Assembly: GCF_900105495.1 (NCBI RefSeq)
Contig: NZ_FNTF01000002.1
Coordinates: 248,001 to 312,000 of the forward strand
Source of the DNA: Pseudomonas frederiksbergensis
GTDB taxonomy: Bacteria > Pseudomonadota > Gammaproteobacteria > Pseudomonadales > Pseudomonadaceae
Direction: 5' to 3'
Length of the DNA stretch: 64,000 nt
The first letter of the stretch is position 1. The number at the start of each line of letters is the position of its first letter. Below, one piece after another: positions 9,928 to 19,334 of the stretch. Below the pieces are notes generated by a model that did not search any database, had not been told where the DNA came from, and worked only from the letters and a program-made list of their open reading frames with translations. The translations under genes were made by a program, and so were the position numbers.

Positions 9928-10726
9928 AGCGTGAAGGCGAAATCAGCTGACAGAGATTGGCCGTCGCTTCGATCATCTGCCCACTCGGCCGCTCCAGGCC
10001 TTTATCCGTTACCAACAGCAATTGCCTCTGCGCCACTGCGGCAACCTGCGGCCAGGCTTTCCACGCATCAAGCTGCGCCTGATCGCTGGCCAGGATCACT
10101 TCTGGATTGCGTTGCAATACCGCTTCGACACTGACCTGCGGCGCCGGTAGCGTCAGGTCGGCAAACACATTGCGCGCCCCGCACACTTCAAGCGCATCGC
10201 TGATGATCTGCCCGCCACCCACGGTGTACAGCGGCCGATCCCAGACCTGGTAAAACACCCGCAATGGCACATCTCGACGATAACGCTGGCGCAGCGAATC
10301 CAGCCGCTGACGCAACTTTTCAGCCAATGAAACACCACGCTCCGGACGGCCGAGTTGTGAGGCGATCGCCTCAATCTGCGCAGTGAGTTGTTCAAGGTTG
10401 TGCGGTTCCGCAACGTAGGTCGGGATGTTCAACCGTTTGAGCTGTTCACGCTGGGCCGGGCCAACGCTGCCGGGCCAGAGCAACAACAGATCGGGCTTGA
10501 GACTGAGCAATTGCTCCATGTCCAGCTGGCCATAGCGGCCAACCGAAGGCAGGTCTTTGAGCTCGGCGGGACGCTCACCGGCATCCAGCACACCCACCAG
10601 CAGGTCAGCCGAACCCAGTTCAACAACGATTTCAGAAAGCGACGGCGCGAGGCTGACAACGCGTTCGACCGCCGCCGTCGGGCCACTGACGGCCAGCAGC
10701 AAAACCGCCAGCCAGACGGGCCGCAT
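9926..10726 (-). CDS. btuF: periplasmic cobalamin-binding protein, BtuF-like
   Basis: 266 residues with a signal peptide ([19 protein letters not shown]). The sequence is a helical-backbone metal-receptor fold: VERVVSLAPSLSEIVVELG, VGVLDAG, PSVGRYGQLDMEQLLSLKPDLLL and the central long helix region. These match the BtuF group that carries vitamin B12 from BtuB to the BtuCD transporter. BtuCD is not in the window. It is preceded by a small membrane protein whose stop it overlaps, and both follow ribA on the minus strand. Heme or siderophore binding is an alternative within this fold. Confidence 0.82.
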   Translation of the reverse strand: MRPVWLAVLLLAVSGPTAAVERVVSLAPSLSEIVVELGSADLLVGVLDAGERPAELKDLPSVGRYGQLDMEQLLSLKPDLLLLWPGSVGPAQREQLKRLNIPTYVAEPHNLEQLTAQIEAIASQLGRPERGVSLAEKLRQRLDSLRQRYRRDVPLRVFYQVWDRPLYTVGGGQIISDALEVCGARNVFADLTLPAPQVSVEAVLQRNPEVILASDQAQLDAWKAWPQVAAVAQRQLLLVTDKGLERPSGQMIEATANLCQLISPSR

Positions 10727-11145
10727 CAGCCGAGTTGACGCGGAATACGGTAGAGGTAAAACAGCACCAGGGTCGACAGCGCCAGCAGCATCAACGGCAC
10801 GGCTTCGAGACCGACGAATACCGCTAGCGCAGCGATCCAGGCCGGCAGGCCGGCAGCCAGGAATGCCGTGCGACGCTTGGCAGCCAGGGCGATCCAGGCA
10901 GCAGGTTCTTCAGGGGTATCGAGGGCTTTTTGAGTGGCGATCAACGCGTGTTTGTAGCCGCCGAAGAATTTCAGGCTGACAAACATCGAAGCCACACCGG
11001 CGATGAACAATGGCATCGCCAGCACCGGCAGGATCGCCTCGCTCTGGCCGAATACGCCGTTGATCACGAACAGCGGCACCAAGGCCAGCGCCAGGTATTG
11101 CCACCAATTGACGGACAGTCGCCGCCGAACCTGACCGCGGGTCAC
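10726..11145 (-). CDS. small inner-membrane protein, function unknown
   Basis: 139 residues with four predicted membrane helices: about 14-30 ([17 protein letters not shown]), 38-58 ([20 protein letters not shown]), 95-113 and 115-132. A cytoplasmic loop between the pairs holds a polar stretch ([17 protein letters not shown]). I do not recognise a family. It overlaps ribA by four bases (start 11145 against ribA end 11142) and the BtuF-like gene by one, so the three are probably expressed together. The PAO1 locus keeps a protein in this position, as I recall, which argues for a real gene. Confidence 0.75.
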   Translation of the reverse strand: MTRGQVRRRLSVNWWQYLALALVPLFVINGVFGQSEAILPVLAMPLFIAGVASMFVSLKFFGGYKHALIATQKALDTPEEPAAWIALAAKRRTAFLAAGLPAWIAALAVFVGLEAVPLMLLALSTLVLFYLYRIPRQLG

Positions 11146-11759
11146 GCCCGGTCTGCCTCGCCCTGGTGCTCGTTGCCCATCATGTGGTCGAGCTTGCTGG
11201 CCTTGGTGGCCAGGTAGAGTTTGTTATGCGGGTTATGACCGGTATGCAGCGGCACGCGCTCGGAGACCACGATGCCCATGTCGGTCAACGCTTTGACCTT
11301 GCGTGGGTTATTGGTCATCAGACGCAGGGATTTCACGCCCAAGTGCTGCAGCATCGGCAGGCACATGGCGTAGTCGCGCTGATCGGCGGCAAAGCCCAAC
11401 TGTTCGTTGGCTTCAACGGTATCGGCGCCGCCATCTTGCAATTCATAGGCGCGGATCTTGTTCAGCAGGCCAATGCCACGACCTTCCTGACGCAAGTACA
11501 GCAACACGCCTCGGCCTTCACGGGCGATGGCCTGCAAGGCGGCCTCGAGTTGCGAGCCGCAGTCGCAACGCTGGCTGAACAAGGCATCGCCGGTCAGGCA
11601 TTCGGAGTGCAACCGGCCGAGTACCGGGGCACCGTCGGCGAACTCACCCAGGCTCAGCACAACGTGCTCGCGCCCGTTTTCCTCATCGAGAAAGCCGTGC
11701 ATGGTGAATTGCGCAAAAGGCGTTGGCAGCTTGGAAGCGGCGACAAAAACGACAGGCAC
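11142..11759 (-). CDS. ribA: GTP cyclohydrolase II
   Basis: 205 residues from the GTG at 11759, chosen because AGGAG lies 8 bases upstream; a TTG in frame at 11777 is upstream of that ribosome-binding site. Zinc ligands Cys54, Cys65 and Cys67 ([18 protein letters not shown]) and the catalytic segment [10 protein letters not shown] are intact. It opens GTP to diaminohydroxy-ribosylaminopyrimidine phosphate, the first step of riboflavin synthesis. This stand-alone copy matters because the cyclohydrolase half of the RibBA protein at 14560-15651 lacks these ligands. Confidence 0.96.
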   Translation of the reverse strand: MPVVFVAASKLPTPFAQFTMHGFLDEENGREHVVLSLGEFADGAPVLGRLHSECLTGDALFSQRCDCGSQLEAALQAIAREGRGVLLYLRQEGRGIGLLNKIRAYELQDGGADTVEANEQLGFAADQRDYAMCLPMLQHLGVKSLRLMTNNPRKVKALTDMGIVVSERVPLHTGHNPHNKLYLATKASKLDHMMGNEHQGEADRA

Positions 11760-11888
11760 CGGTGTGCTCCTGATCAATAAGTACTGGAGATTCGCAGACG
11801 CGGCATTGTAACAGCACGTTCCAACAGACGCTTAGGCTGAATTATGGGGCATAACAATCAAAAAGTTAGATCTCAAGCCACCACAGCT

Positions 11889-11983
11889 CCCTGTGGGAGT
11901 GAGCCTGCTCGCGATAGCGGTCTGTCTTTCACCATTGATGCCGGCTGATACACCGTCATCGCGAGCAGGCTCGCTCCCACAGG
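11889..11983. repeat. REP inverted pair, class GGGAGYGRGCYTGCYCGCG
   Basis: ccctgtgggagtgagcctgc at the left and its near reverse complement ending at 11983 flank about 40 bases. It occupies much of the 251 bases between ribA and pgpA; nothing else stands out there. Confidence 0.85.
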
Positions 11984-12010
11984 GTTAATCAAGCGCTACA
12001 GTTTTGCCCG

Positions 12011-12514
12011 TCAGGCAAAAATCCAAACCAGCCCCTGCATCGCCAACCACGCAAACACCCCGGCCAATACATCATCGAGCATGATACCGACGCCGCCGTG
12101 CACATGCCGGTCGATCCAGTGAATCGGCCAAGGCTTGAGAATGTCGAAAAAGCGGAACACCAAAAATCCGGCGAGCAACCAATACCAGCCTTCCGGCACC
12201 AGCCAAAGGGTGATCCACATCCCGACCATTTCGTCCCAGACGATGCCTTCGTGGTCGTGTACCCGCAAATCGTCGGCGACCTTGCCGCACAGCCAGAAGC
12301 CAAACAGCATGGTGATGCCGAGCATCAGCCAGTAACCCCAATCGGGCAGCATCTGCCACAACGGGATAAAGGGCAGCGCAACTAACGAACCCCAGGTGCC
12401 CGGTGCTTTTGGCAAGGTGCCCGAGCCGAAGCCGAACGCCAGGAAATGCCACGGATTGCGCCATACCGAGGGCGGCACGAATTCCGCCGGGACCTGTTTG
12501 GGATGATCTGTCAC
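12011..12514 (-). CDS. pgpA: phosphatidylglycerophosphatase A
   Basis: 167 residues. Typical PgpA features are FGSGTLPKAPGTWGSL near the N-terminus and VHDHEGIVWDEMVGMWITL in the middle, with hydrophobic helices between. It removes phosphate from phosphatidylglycerol phosphate at the inner membrane, making phosphatidylglycerol. Its start overlaps the end of thiL (ATGA-type overlap at 12511-12514), and it ends the nrdR-rib-nusB-thiL-pgpA run. Confidence 0.96.
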   Translation of the reverse strand: MTDHPKQVPAEFVPPSVWRNPWHFLAFGFGSGTLPKAPGTWGSLVALPFIPLWQMLPDWGYWLMLGITMLFGFWLCGKVADDLRVHDHEGIVWDEMVGMWITLWLVPEGWYWLLAGFLVFRFFDILKPWPIHWIDRHVHGGVGIMLDDVLAGVFAWLAMQGLVWIFA

Positions 12515-13476
12515 GGTGTCTCCCGAAAATGTTGATAGCCCCGGGTTTGCGGGGTGATGTCTTGTCCGTCGGCGTCGAGCAGCACTACGCCCTGCCCCGT
12601 CACGACACGGCCGACCACATGGATCGGCCAGCCGTCCGCCAGCAATGATGACAACTCGGCGGGGGGCAAGGTAAAGGCCAGCACGTAATCGTCACCGCCG
12701 CTCAAGGCGGCTTGCTCAGCGCCAGACTGGCCGAGGAAGGCCAGCAGCGCCTTCGACAATGGCAGTTTACTGCGCTCTACCTGAACCCCGACTTTCGACG
12801 CCAGGGCAATGTGCCCGCAGTCGGCGAGCAGGCCATCGGAGATGTCCAGCGCCGCACTAGCTCTGCCGCGCAACGCCATGCCAAGGCCCAGCTGCGGTTG
12901 CGGCGACCAGTAATGGGCACGCAACGGATCAGCGATGGCCGCATCAGCCATTCGCTGACCGAGCACCAGCGGCAATGCACCCGCCGCGTTGCCAAGCTCA
13001 CCGCCAACGCACAGAAAATCGCCTGGCTGCGCACCGCTGCGGGTCAACGCCAGACCTGCCGGCACACGACCGAACACGGTCATGGTCAGGCTCAATGGCC
13101 CACGGGTGGTATCCCCCCCCACCAGCGCCATACCGCAGCGCTGCGCCATGACGTTCAAACCACGGGCGTAGGCGTCCAGCCAATCGGTGGTCACCGTCGG
13201 CAAGGTCAGGGCAAGGGTAAAGGCAATGGGGGTGGCGCCCATGGCGGCCAGATCACTGACAGCCACAGCCAGCGAGCGCTGACCGAGCAGGAACGGGTCG
13301 CAAGGATCTGCGAAATGCACACCGGCAACCAGTGTGTCGGTAGAAATGGCCAACTGCTCCCCGGGAGGAACAGCTAGCAAGGCGCAGTCATCGCCGATCC
13401 CAAGGGCAACGCCTTCGCCGCCCTGCGCACAAGGCGCGGCGGCGAAGAAATTGCGGATCAGCTCAAACTCACCCAT
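12511..13476 (-). CDS. thiL: thiamine-monophosphate kinase
   Basis: 321 residues from MGEFELIRNFF; an in-frame upstream start at 13494 would run up to the nusB stop and has no advantage. The PurM/ThiL pattern is clear: GIGDDCALL, the metal-binding DTLVAGVHF, SVSDLAAMGATP-like AVSDLAAMGA, GGDTTRGPLS and ALDISDGLLADC. The enzyme phosphorylates thiamine monophosphate to thiamine diphosphate. It begins 19 bases after nusB stops and overlaps pgpA. Confidence 0.96.
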   Translation of the reverse strand: MGEFELIRNFFAAAPCAQGGEGVALGIGDDCALLAVPPGEQLAISTDTLVAGVHFADPCDPFLLGQRSLAVAVSDLAAMGATPIAFTLALTLPTVTTDWLDAYARGLNVMAQRCGMALVGGDTTRGPLSLTMTVFGRVPAGLALTRSGAQPGDFLCVGGELGNAAGALPLVLGQRMADAAIADPLRAHYWSPQPQLGLGMALRGRASAALDISDGLLADCGHIALASKVGVQVERSKLPLSKALLAFLGQSGAEQAALSGGDDYVLAFTLPPAELSSLLADGWPIHVVGRVVTGQGVVLLDADGQDITPQTRGYQHFRETP

Positions 13477-13494
13477 AGCGATTGCAAGCGCCAA

Positions 13495-13995
13495 TCAGCG
13501 CTTGAACGCCTTCACTTCAGCTTCACGCAGACGCGGGGCCAGCTTGTCGAGTACACCGTTGACGAACTTGTGGCCGTCGGTGGAACCGAAGACTTTCGCC
13601 AGCTCGATACCTTCGTTGATCACAACGCGGTACGGCACGTCGACGCGCTTGAGCAGTTCCCAGGTCGACAGGCGCAGAACGGCCAGTTCAACCGGGTCCA
13701 GCTCTTCGATGGTGATGTCCAGGCACGGCGTCAGTGCAGCGTCGATTTCAGGCTTGTGAGCCGGAACGCCGTGCAGGATGTCGTGGAAGTACGCGGCATC
13801 GACATCGCTGAAATCGTTATCGACCCGAAACTGCGCTTCGATCTCGTTCAAAGATTGCTTGGCCATGTGCCATTGGTACAGCGCCTGAGTCGCGAGCTGA
13901 CGGGCTTCGCGACGCTTGACGCTTTTCGATGGCTTGCCGGCATCCGCAGGCTTTGGATCGCGCGGGTTGAAACGATCGCTTTCGTCGCTAATCAC
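13495..13995 (-). CDS. nusB: transcription antitermination protein NusB
   Basis: 166 residues. After a Lys/Arg-rich N-terminal tail it shows the NusB helical core: [36 protein letters not shown] and [14 protein letters not shown]. NusB with NusE (S10) binds boxA RNA and supports rRNA antitermination. It overlaps ribH by four bases (start 13995 against ribH end 13992), the conserved ribH-nusB arrangement. Confidence 0.97.
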   Translation of the reverse strand: MISDESDRFNPRDPKPADAGKPSKSVKRREARQLATQALYQWHMAKQSLNEIEAQFRVDNDFSDVDAAYFHDILHGVPAHKPEIDAALTPCLDITIEELDPVELAVLRLSTWELLKRVDVPYRVVINEGIELAKVFGSTDGHKFVNGVLDKLAPRLREAEVKAFKR

Positions 13996-14468
13996 TTGGC
14001 CTCCAACTGCGCCAGCAGGCTGACCATTTCCAGAGCGGACAGGGCAGCTTCAGCACCTTTGTTACCGGCCTTGGTGCCGGAACGTTCGATGGCTTGCTCG
14101 ATGGAATCAACGGTCAGCACGCCAAATGCGACTGGAACGCCGAACTCCATGGACACCTGGGACAGGCCCTTGGTGCATTCGCCCGCCACGTATTCGAAGT
14201 GCGGAGTACCGCCACGAATGACCGCGCCCAGGGCGATGATTGCCGCGTATTCGCCCTTCTGAGCGACTTTCTGCGCAACCAGCGGAATTTCGAAGGCGCC
14301 AGGTGCGCGGATGATGGTGATGTCGCTTTCGCTCACGCCGTGGCGAACCAGGGCATCAACTGCACCGCTGACCAGGCTTTCAACGACGAAGCTGTTGAAA
14401 CGGCCTACTACCAAAGCGTAGCGGCCTTTAGGGGCGATGAAGGTACCTTCGATGGTCTTCAGGGTCAT
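13992..14468 (-). CDS. ribH: 6,7-dimethyl-8-ribityllumazine synthase
   Basis: 158 residues. Lumazine synthase landmarks are [47 protein letters not shown] (with the catalytic His) and [15 protein letters not shown]. It condenses ribitylamino-uracil with dihydroxybutanone phosphate, the step before riboflavin synthase. Upstream, 91 bases separate it from ribBA. This gap holds an imperfect GGGACGCG hairpin near 14490-14516 but no FMN riboswitch that I can recognise. Confidence 0.97.
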   Translation of the reverse strand: MTLKTIEGTFIAPKGRYALVVGRFNSFVVESLVSGAVDALVRHGVSESDITIIRAPGAFEIPLVAQKVAQKGEYAAIIALGAVIRGGTPHFEYVAGECTKGLSQVSMEFGVPVAFGVLTVDSIEQAIERSGTKAGNKGAEAALSALEMVSLLAQLEAK

Positions 14469-14559
14469 TCGTTAGATCTCTTAAAGAGCCGGGACGCGTT
14501 TTCTACGCGTCCCTCAGTGATGTGTTAACCGCGAATCAAGGACTGGAAACAACCGGTCA

Positions 14560-15651
14560 TTATTCGGAGGGCACGTATTCTACAACTTCCAGATCGAAAC
14601 CGGATATCGCATTAAATTTCATCGGCGCACTCATCAGGCGCATTTTGCGTACGCCCAGGTCCCGGAGGATCTGCGAACCGGCACCAACAATGCTGTAGGT
14701 GGTCGGTTTTTTCGCCGGAACGTGCTCCGCGGTTTCGCGGATATGCGCCAGCAACACGTCGCCATCGAGCGGGTGACCGAGCAACAGCACCACGCCACTT
14801 CCAGCCTCGGCGACCGCGGCCATCGCGGCGCGCAGGCTCCAGCGGCCAGGTTGCTTGACCATCAACAGGTCGCGCAGCGGGTCCATGTTGTGCACGCGAA
14901 CCAGGGTCGGCTCTTCGGCGCACACGGTGCCCAGGGTCAGGGCCATGTGCACGTCGCCTTCCACCGAATCACGATAGGTCACCAGGTTGAATTGGCCCAG
15001 TTCGCTGTCCAGCGGCTGCTCGGCAATCCGCTGAACGGTACGTTCGTGGATCATCCGGTAGTGAATCAGGTCGGCGATGGTGCCGATCTTGATGTTGTGT
15101 TCGGCAGCAAACGCTTCCAGTTCGGCGCGGCGGGACATGGTGCCGTCGTCGTTCATCACTTCGCAGATCACGCCGCTCGGCTCGAAACCGGCCATGCGCG
15201 CCAGGTCGCACGCCGCTTCGGTGTGGCCGGCGCGAGCGAGGGTGCCGCCGGCCTGGGCCATCAGCGGGAAGATGTGGCCGGGGCTGACGATGTCTTCAGC
15301 CTTGGCGTCTTTTGCGGCAGCGGCTTGCACGGTGCGCGCACGGTCAGCAGCAGAGATGCCGGTGGTCACGCCGGTGGCCGCTTCGATGGACACGGTGAAC
15401 TTGGTGCCGAAGCCGGAACCGTTGCGCGGCGCCATCAAAGGCAGTTTCAGCAGTTCGCAGCGCTCGCGGCTCATCGGCATGCAGATCAGGCCACGGGCGT
15501 GCTTGGCCATGAAGTTGATGTGTTCAGGCTGGCAGCACTCGGCGGCCATGATCAGGTCGCCTTCGTTCTCGCGGTCTTCGTCATCCATGAGGATGACCAT
15601 CTTGCCTTGGCGGATGTCTTCAACCAGTTCTTCGATGCTATTGAGCGCCAC
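14560..15651 (-). CDS. ribBA: 3,4-dihydroxy-2-butanone 4-phosphate synthase with degenerate GTP cyclohydrolase II domain
   Basis: 363 residues from a GTG at 15651, which has a GGGGGG ribosome-binding stretch about 7 bases upstream; frame upstream of this overlaps ribE and is unlikely coding. Residues 1-200 are the RibB domain (DDEDRENEGDLI, AGHTEAACDLARMAGFEPSGVICE), which makes dihydroxybutanone phosphate from ribulose 5-phosphate. Residues about 205-363 align with GTP cyclohydrolase II, but the zinc-binding Cys set found in RibA is missing, so this half should be inactive. That is the known pseudomonad pattern. The gene lies 31 bases after ribE and before ribH. Confidence 0.95.
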   Translation of the reverse strand: MALNSIEELVEDIRQGKMVILMDDEDRENEGDLIMAAECCQPEHINFMAKHARGLICMPMSRERCELLKLPLMAPRNGSGFGTKFTVSIEAATGVTTGISAADRARTVQAAAAKDAKAEDIVSPGHIFPLMAQAGGTLARAGHTEAACDLARMAGFEPSGVICEVMNDDGTMSRRAELEAFAAEHNIKIGTIADLIHYRMIHERTVQRIAEQPLDSELGQFNLVTYRDSVEGDVHMALTLGTVCAEEPTLVRVHNMDPLRDLLMVKQPGRWSLRAAMAAVAEAGSGVVLLLGHPLDGDVLLAHIRETAEHVPAKKPTTYSIVGAGSQILRDLGVRKMRLMSAPMKFNAISGFDLEVVEYVPSE

Positions 15652-15682
15652 AAGGCACCCCCCTTCTTTCGAAATTTGAGCT

Positions 15683-16348
15683 TCAGGATTTGAGGTAGCC
15701 GTTGGCGGCCAGAAAGCTTTCAGTGATGTTTCCGGACTTTGCTGGCTCTGCGGCCTTGTCGCCCAACAGCAGGCGTTCCAGATAACGGGCAAGCAAGTCA
15801 ACTTCAAGATTCACCCGGCGACCTGGCTGGTAAGACGCCATGATGGTTTCGCTCAGGGTATGCGGAATGATCGTCAGCATGAACTCGGCGCCATCGACCG
15901 CGTTCACGGTCAGGCTGGTGCCGTCGACGGTGATCGAGCCTTTATGGGCGATGTACTTGGCCAGCTCTTTGGGAGCGCGGATGCGGAACTCCACAGCGCG
16001 AGCATTCTCGGTACGGGCAACCACTTCGCCCACGCCATCGACATGACCGCTGACCAGATGCCCGCCGAGGCGAGTGGTCGGGGTCAGGGCTTTTTCCAGG
16101 TTCACCGGGCTGCCGCTTTTCAGATCATTCATGGCGGTGCAGTCGAGGGTTTCGCGACTGACGTCCGCCGCAAAGCCGTTGCCTGGCAATTCAACCGCGG
16201 TCAGGCACACGCCGTTGACTGCGATGCTGTCGCCCAGTTTGACGTCGCTCAGGTCGAGCTTGCCGGTTTCTACGTGAACCCGCACATCTCCGCCTTTTGG
16301 GGTCAATGCACGAATACTGCCGATGGATTCGATGATGCCGGTAAACAT
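15683..16348 (-). CDS. ribE: riboflavin synthase alpha chain
   Basis: 221 residues from the ATG at 16348, preceded by GAGGAGG; the frame is open further upstream into ribD but without a better start. The protein opens with the invariant MFTGIIES and contains two lumazine-binding repeats, each with a Gly-rich NGVCLTAVEL / VDGTSLTVNAV segment, and a GGHLVSGHVDGVG motif. It dismutates two lumazines into riboflavin. It follows ribD, the stop of which lies 47 bases inside the leader side, and precedes ribBA. Confidence 0.97.
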   Translation of the reverse strand: MFTGIIESIGSIRALTPKGGDVRVHVETGKLDLSDVKLGDSIAVNGVCLTAVELPGNGFAADVSRETLDCTAMNDLKSGSPVNLEKALTPTTRLGGHLVSGHVDGVGEVVARTENARAVEFRIRAPKELAKYIAHKGSITVDGTSLTVNAVDGAEFMLTIIPHTLSETIMASYQPGRRVNLEVDLLARYLERLLLGDKAAEPAKSGNITESFLAANGYLKS

Positions 16349-16394
16349 GGAGTCCTCCTCGAGAACAGGGCTGTCGCGTGGCGCAGGCCCGGAA

Positions 16395-17528
16395 TTATAC
16401 GCTCGCCGCTGGCGAAGGAATGGCGATGACTCGCCAGTCATCGCCAACCGCGCGGATTTCGATGATTTTGAGTTCAGGCGCATCCTTCATTTGCGCGAGC
16501 GGCCAATCCAGCAACGGGCGCGCAGACGAACCTAAAAACTTGCCAGCGATGAAAATCTGAAACTCGTCCACCAGCCCTTGCTGAGCGAAAGCCCCGGCCA
16601 GACGCGGGCCCGCTTCGACCAACACTTCGTTGACCCCGCGGGCGGCGAGTTCGACCAGCAGTTTGCGCAGGTCGACCAAGCCATCCTCGCCCGCCACGAT
16701 CAGGCATTCCGGACCGTTGGCGTATTGCTCTTCAATCGCCATGCAGGTGGCGACCAGCGCCGGGCCAGCCTTGAAGAACGGCGCGTCCAGCGGCACGCGC
16801 AGGCGACCGTCGATCAACACACGCAGCGGCGGACGGCTCATGGCCAAAGCGGTTTGCTCAGGGTCCAGGCCCAACTCATCGGCACGCACAGTGAGACGGG
16901 CATTGTCCGCCAGCACCGTGTCGGCGCCGGTCAACACTACGCTGGCCTGCGCGCGCAGGCGTTGTACCGCCGAACGTGCCGCCGGGCCGGTGATCCATTG
17001 GCTTTCGCCGCTTTCCATCGCCGTGCGACCGTCGAGGCTCATGGCCAACTTGACCCGCACGAACGGCAAGCCGTGCTCCATGCGCTTGAGGAAACCTTCA
17101 TTGAGCTTGCGCGCTTCGCCTTCCAGCACGCCGCTTTCAGTAGCAATGCCGGCCTGGGCCAGGCGCTGCATGCCTCGACCGGCCACCGACGGATTCGGGT
17201 CTTGCATCGCCGCGACGACCCGAGCCACACCGGCATGTACCAGCGCGTCCGCACAAGGCGGCGTGCGTCCGTGGTGGCTGCAAGGTTCGAGGGTCACGTA
17301 AGCGGTGGCGCCTCGAGCCTTGTCGCCGGCGGCGTGCAGGGCGTGGACTTCGGCGTGGGGTTCGCCGGTGCGCACGTGCCAGCCTTCGCCGACGATTTGC
17401 CCGTCACGCACGATCACGCAGCCAACCCGAGGGTTGGGGTGGGTCGTGTAATGACCTTTGCGCGCCAGTTCCAGCGCGCGGGCCATGTAATGAGCGTCGA
17501 GGATGGCTTGTTCGGAAGTGGGGGTCAT
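16395..17528 (-). CDS. ribD: bifunctional diaminohydroxyphosphoribosylaminopyrimidine deaminase / reductase
   Basis: 377 residues. The N-terminal deaminase has the zinc motif HAEVHAL and [15 protein letters not shown]; the C-terminal half is a dihydrofolate-reductase-like domain ([16 protein letters not shown]-type [19 protein letters not shown]). Together they carry out the second and third steps of riboflavin synthesis. Its start overlaps the nrdR stop by four bases, keeping the nrdR-ribD arrangement seen across gammaproteobacteria. Confidence 0.97.
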   Translation of the reverse strand: MTPTSEQAILDAHYMARALELARKGHYTTHPNPRVGCVIVRDGQIVGEGWHVRTGEPHAEVHALHAAGDKARGATAYVTLEPCSHHGRTPPCADALVHAGVARVVAAMQDPNPSVAGRGMQRLAQAGIATESGVLEGEARKLNEGFLKRMEHGLPFVRVKLAMSLDGRTAMESGESQWITGPAARSAVQRLRAQASVVLTGADTVLADNARLTVRADELGLDPEQTALAMSRPPLRVLIDGRLRVPLDAPFFKAGPALVATCMAIEEQYANGPECLIVAGEDGLVDLRKLLVELAARGVNEVLVEAGPRLAGAFAQQGLVDEFQIFIAGKFLGSSARPLLDWPLAQMKDAPELKIIEIRAVGDDWRVIAIPSPAASV

Positions 17529-17989
17529 TCTTTCACCGGCTCACGGGCCAGGCGATCGATCTCTTCGCGGAACTCGTTGAGGTCCTGGAAGCGTCGATAC
17601 ACGGAGGCGAAACGAATGTAGGCGACTTCGTCGAGCTTTTGCAGCTCGGCCATCACCAGTTCACCGACGACAAGGGATTTAACCTCTCGCTCACCGGTGG
17701 CGCGCAGTTTGTGTTTGATGTGCACCAACGACGATTCCAGGCGCTCGACACTCACCGGGCGCTTCTCCAGCGCACGCTGCATGCCGGCGCGGAGTTTTTC
17801 TTCGTCGAACGGCTGGCGGCTGCCGTCGGTTTTGATCAGGCGCGGCAACACCAGTTCGGCCGTCTCGAACGTCGTGAAACGCTCGCCGCAGGCCAGGCAT
17901 TCACGCCGGCGGCGTACCTGTTCGCCCTCGGCGACCAGACGCGAGTCGATGACCTTGGTGTCGTTGGCACCGCAGAAGGGACAGTGCAT
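17525..17989 (-). CDS. nrdR: transcriptional repressor NrdR
   Basis: 154 residues from [10 protein letters not shown]; an upstream in-frame start at 18046 adds sequence absent from the family. Zinc ribbon ligands Cys3, Cys6, Cys31 and Cys34 are present, followed by an Arg-rich turn and an ATP-cone domain ([21 protein letters not shown]). NrdR senses nucleotide state and represses ribonucleotide reductase genes. First gene of the minus-strand rib cluster, with the divergent ybaY gene upstream. Confidence 0.97.
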   Translation of the reverse strand: MHCPFCGANDTKVIDSRLVAEGEQVRRRRECLACGERFTTFETAELVLPRLIKTDGSRQPFDEEKLRAGMQRALEKRPVSVERLESSLVHIKHKLRATGEREVKSLVVGELVMAELQKLDEVAYIRFASVYRRFQDLNEFREEIDRLAREPVKE

Positions 17990-18117
17990 GGTGGCAGGCA
18001 ACAAAAAAAGGGAGGGCCATGGTAGCGCATCCCCGTGGCAAGACAAGCCATAGGGTTTGCGGTATACAGACGGGCTATAGAGCTAGATCCATGGATTTCA
18101 CCTTGCTGGAGCCGAAA

Positions 18118-18582
18118 ATGTCCCTAAGACCGCTGGTTTTGCTCAGTCTTTTCAGCCTGCTGGTGGCCTGCAGCAGCGATGCACCCAAGCCCCAGCCGCC
18201 GACACCAGGCCCCGCGCCACAGGCCGCGCAGAAGAAAGCCAGGGAATCGGCCAACCTCGGCCCGTTGCCCGCGTATCAGCGTGAATTGAGCGGCACCTTG
18301 CAAGGCGTGCCGGCCGGTGCCGAAGTCGAGTTGGCGCTGCTGGTGATCGACGATAAGGACCGCCCGCAACAATTGCTGGCCAGTTCCAGCCTGATCGGCA
18401 CCAATCAGATTCTGCCGTTTCACCTGCGTTTCAACCCGGAATCCTTCCCGGTCGGTGCCCGCGTTGAACTGCGTGGCCGCGCCAGCCAGTCCGGCCAGCT
18501 GATTTTGCATCTGCCGCCGCAAGTCATCACGCAGCCAACGACGCAAATGCTGGGTCAGCTGCAATTCGTCAAAGCGCCATGA
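18118..18582 (+). CDS. YbaY-family lipoprotein
   Basis: 154 residues from MSLRPLVLLSLF; the upstream in-frame start would bury the signal. The lipobox LVAC (Cys20 or so) is followed by SSDAPKPQPPTPG, a Pro-rich linker, so the mature protein should be lipid-anchored. The C-terminal domain (SGTLQGVPAGAEVELALLV, LPFHLRFNPESF, ARVELRGRA) matches the YbaY/YscW lipoprotein beta-sandwich. The role is not established; YscW relatives help insert secretins. It overlaps the methyltransferase gene (ATGA at 18579). Confidence 0.8.
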   Translation: MSLRPLVLLSLFSLLVACSSDAPKPQPPTPGPAPQAAQKKARESANLGPLPAYQRELSGTLQGVPAGAEVELALLVIDDKDRPQQLLASSSLIGTNQILPFHLRFNPESFPVGARVELRGRASQSGQLILHLPPQVITQPTTQMLGQLQFVKAP

Positions 18583-19235
18583 TTGCACCGTTCGACCTGC
18601 AACAGGCGCTGGGTGAACTGCTCGGTGACGCGCAGCTGGTTGCCTGTGAACTGCCGGACACCGATCTGAAGCTTTGGCTGATCGATGGCGACAACATGGA
18701 CCGCGCATTCAGCCCGGAAGAAACCCGGCGAATTCTCCATGAGCCGCCTTATTGGAGTTTTTGCTGGGCCAGTGGGCTGGCGGTCGCCCGCTATCTCGCT
18801 GAATTCCCTGAATGGGTCAAAGGCAAACGGGTGCTGGATTTCGGCGCCGGTTCCGGGGTGGCGGGGATTGCGGCGGTGAAGGCCGGAGCGTTGGAAGTAG
18901 TGGCCTGTGACCTCGACCCGCTGGCGATTGCGGCGTGCCGGGCGAATGCCGAACTCAACGGCGTACACCTCGACTACTCGACGGATTTTTTCGCCGAAGC
19001 GGATCGGTTTGATCTGATTCTGGTGGCCGACGTGCTGTACGACCGGGCGAATCTGCCGTTGCTCGATGAATTCCTCAGTCGCGGCCAGCAAGCCCTGGTG
19101 GCGGATTCACGGGTAAGGGATTTTCGCCACCCGTTGTATCAACGCATCGAGATGCTGGAAGCGATGACCTTGCCCGATCTGGCCGAGCCCGAAGAGTTTC
19201 GGCATGTGAGCCTTTACCACGCCACCCGAGCCTGA
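18579..19235 (+). CDS. SAM-dependent methyltransferase, possible protein-lysine methyltransferase
   Basis: 218 residues. Class I methyltransferase motifs are clear: VLDFGAGSGVAGIAAVKAG (motif I), VVACDLDPLAI (acidic end of strand 2) and DLILVADVLYDR (motif IV, near 147-158). The PPYWSFCWASG segment before motif I resembles the ETFB/METTL20 and calmodulin-lysine methyltransferase group, so a protein lysine target is plausible but unproven. It is coupled to the ybaY-type gene by a four-base overlap and ends within a small REP palindrome. Confidence 0.8.
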   Translation: MIAPFDLQQALGELLGDAQLVACELPDTDLKLWLIDGDNMDRAFSPEETRRILHEPPYWSFCWASGLAVARYLAEFPEWVKGKRVLDFGAGSGVAGIAAVKAGALEVVACDLDPLAIAACRANAELNGVHLDYSTDFFAEADRFDLILVADVLYDRANLPLLDEFLSRGQQALVADSRVRDFRHPLYQRIEMLEAMTLPDLAEPEEFRHVSLYHATRA

Positions 19236-19264
19236 TCGTTCCCACGCAGAGCGTGGGAACGATC
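19234..19264. repeat. single REP palindrome, class GATCGTTCCCACGC
   Basis: gatcgttcccacgc and gcgtgggaacgatc form a near-perfect 31-base palindrome directly at the methyltransferase stop codon. It is the short form of the element at 9818 and 24876. Confidence 0.85.
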
Positions 19265-19334
19265 GTGTTACGGCTTTCAGCAGCCCCTCGCGAAGCTTTA
19301 TAGTGAGCCCATTCACGCTTTTACGAGATCCCCC

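Noticed and set aside
14469..14559. FMN riboswitch before ribH or ribBA
   Set aside because: None of the conserved FMN-element segments is visible in this gap or in the short gaps of the rib cluster. A covariance search would be decisive.
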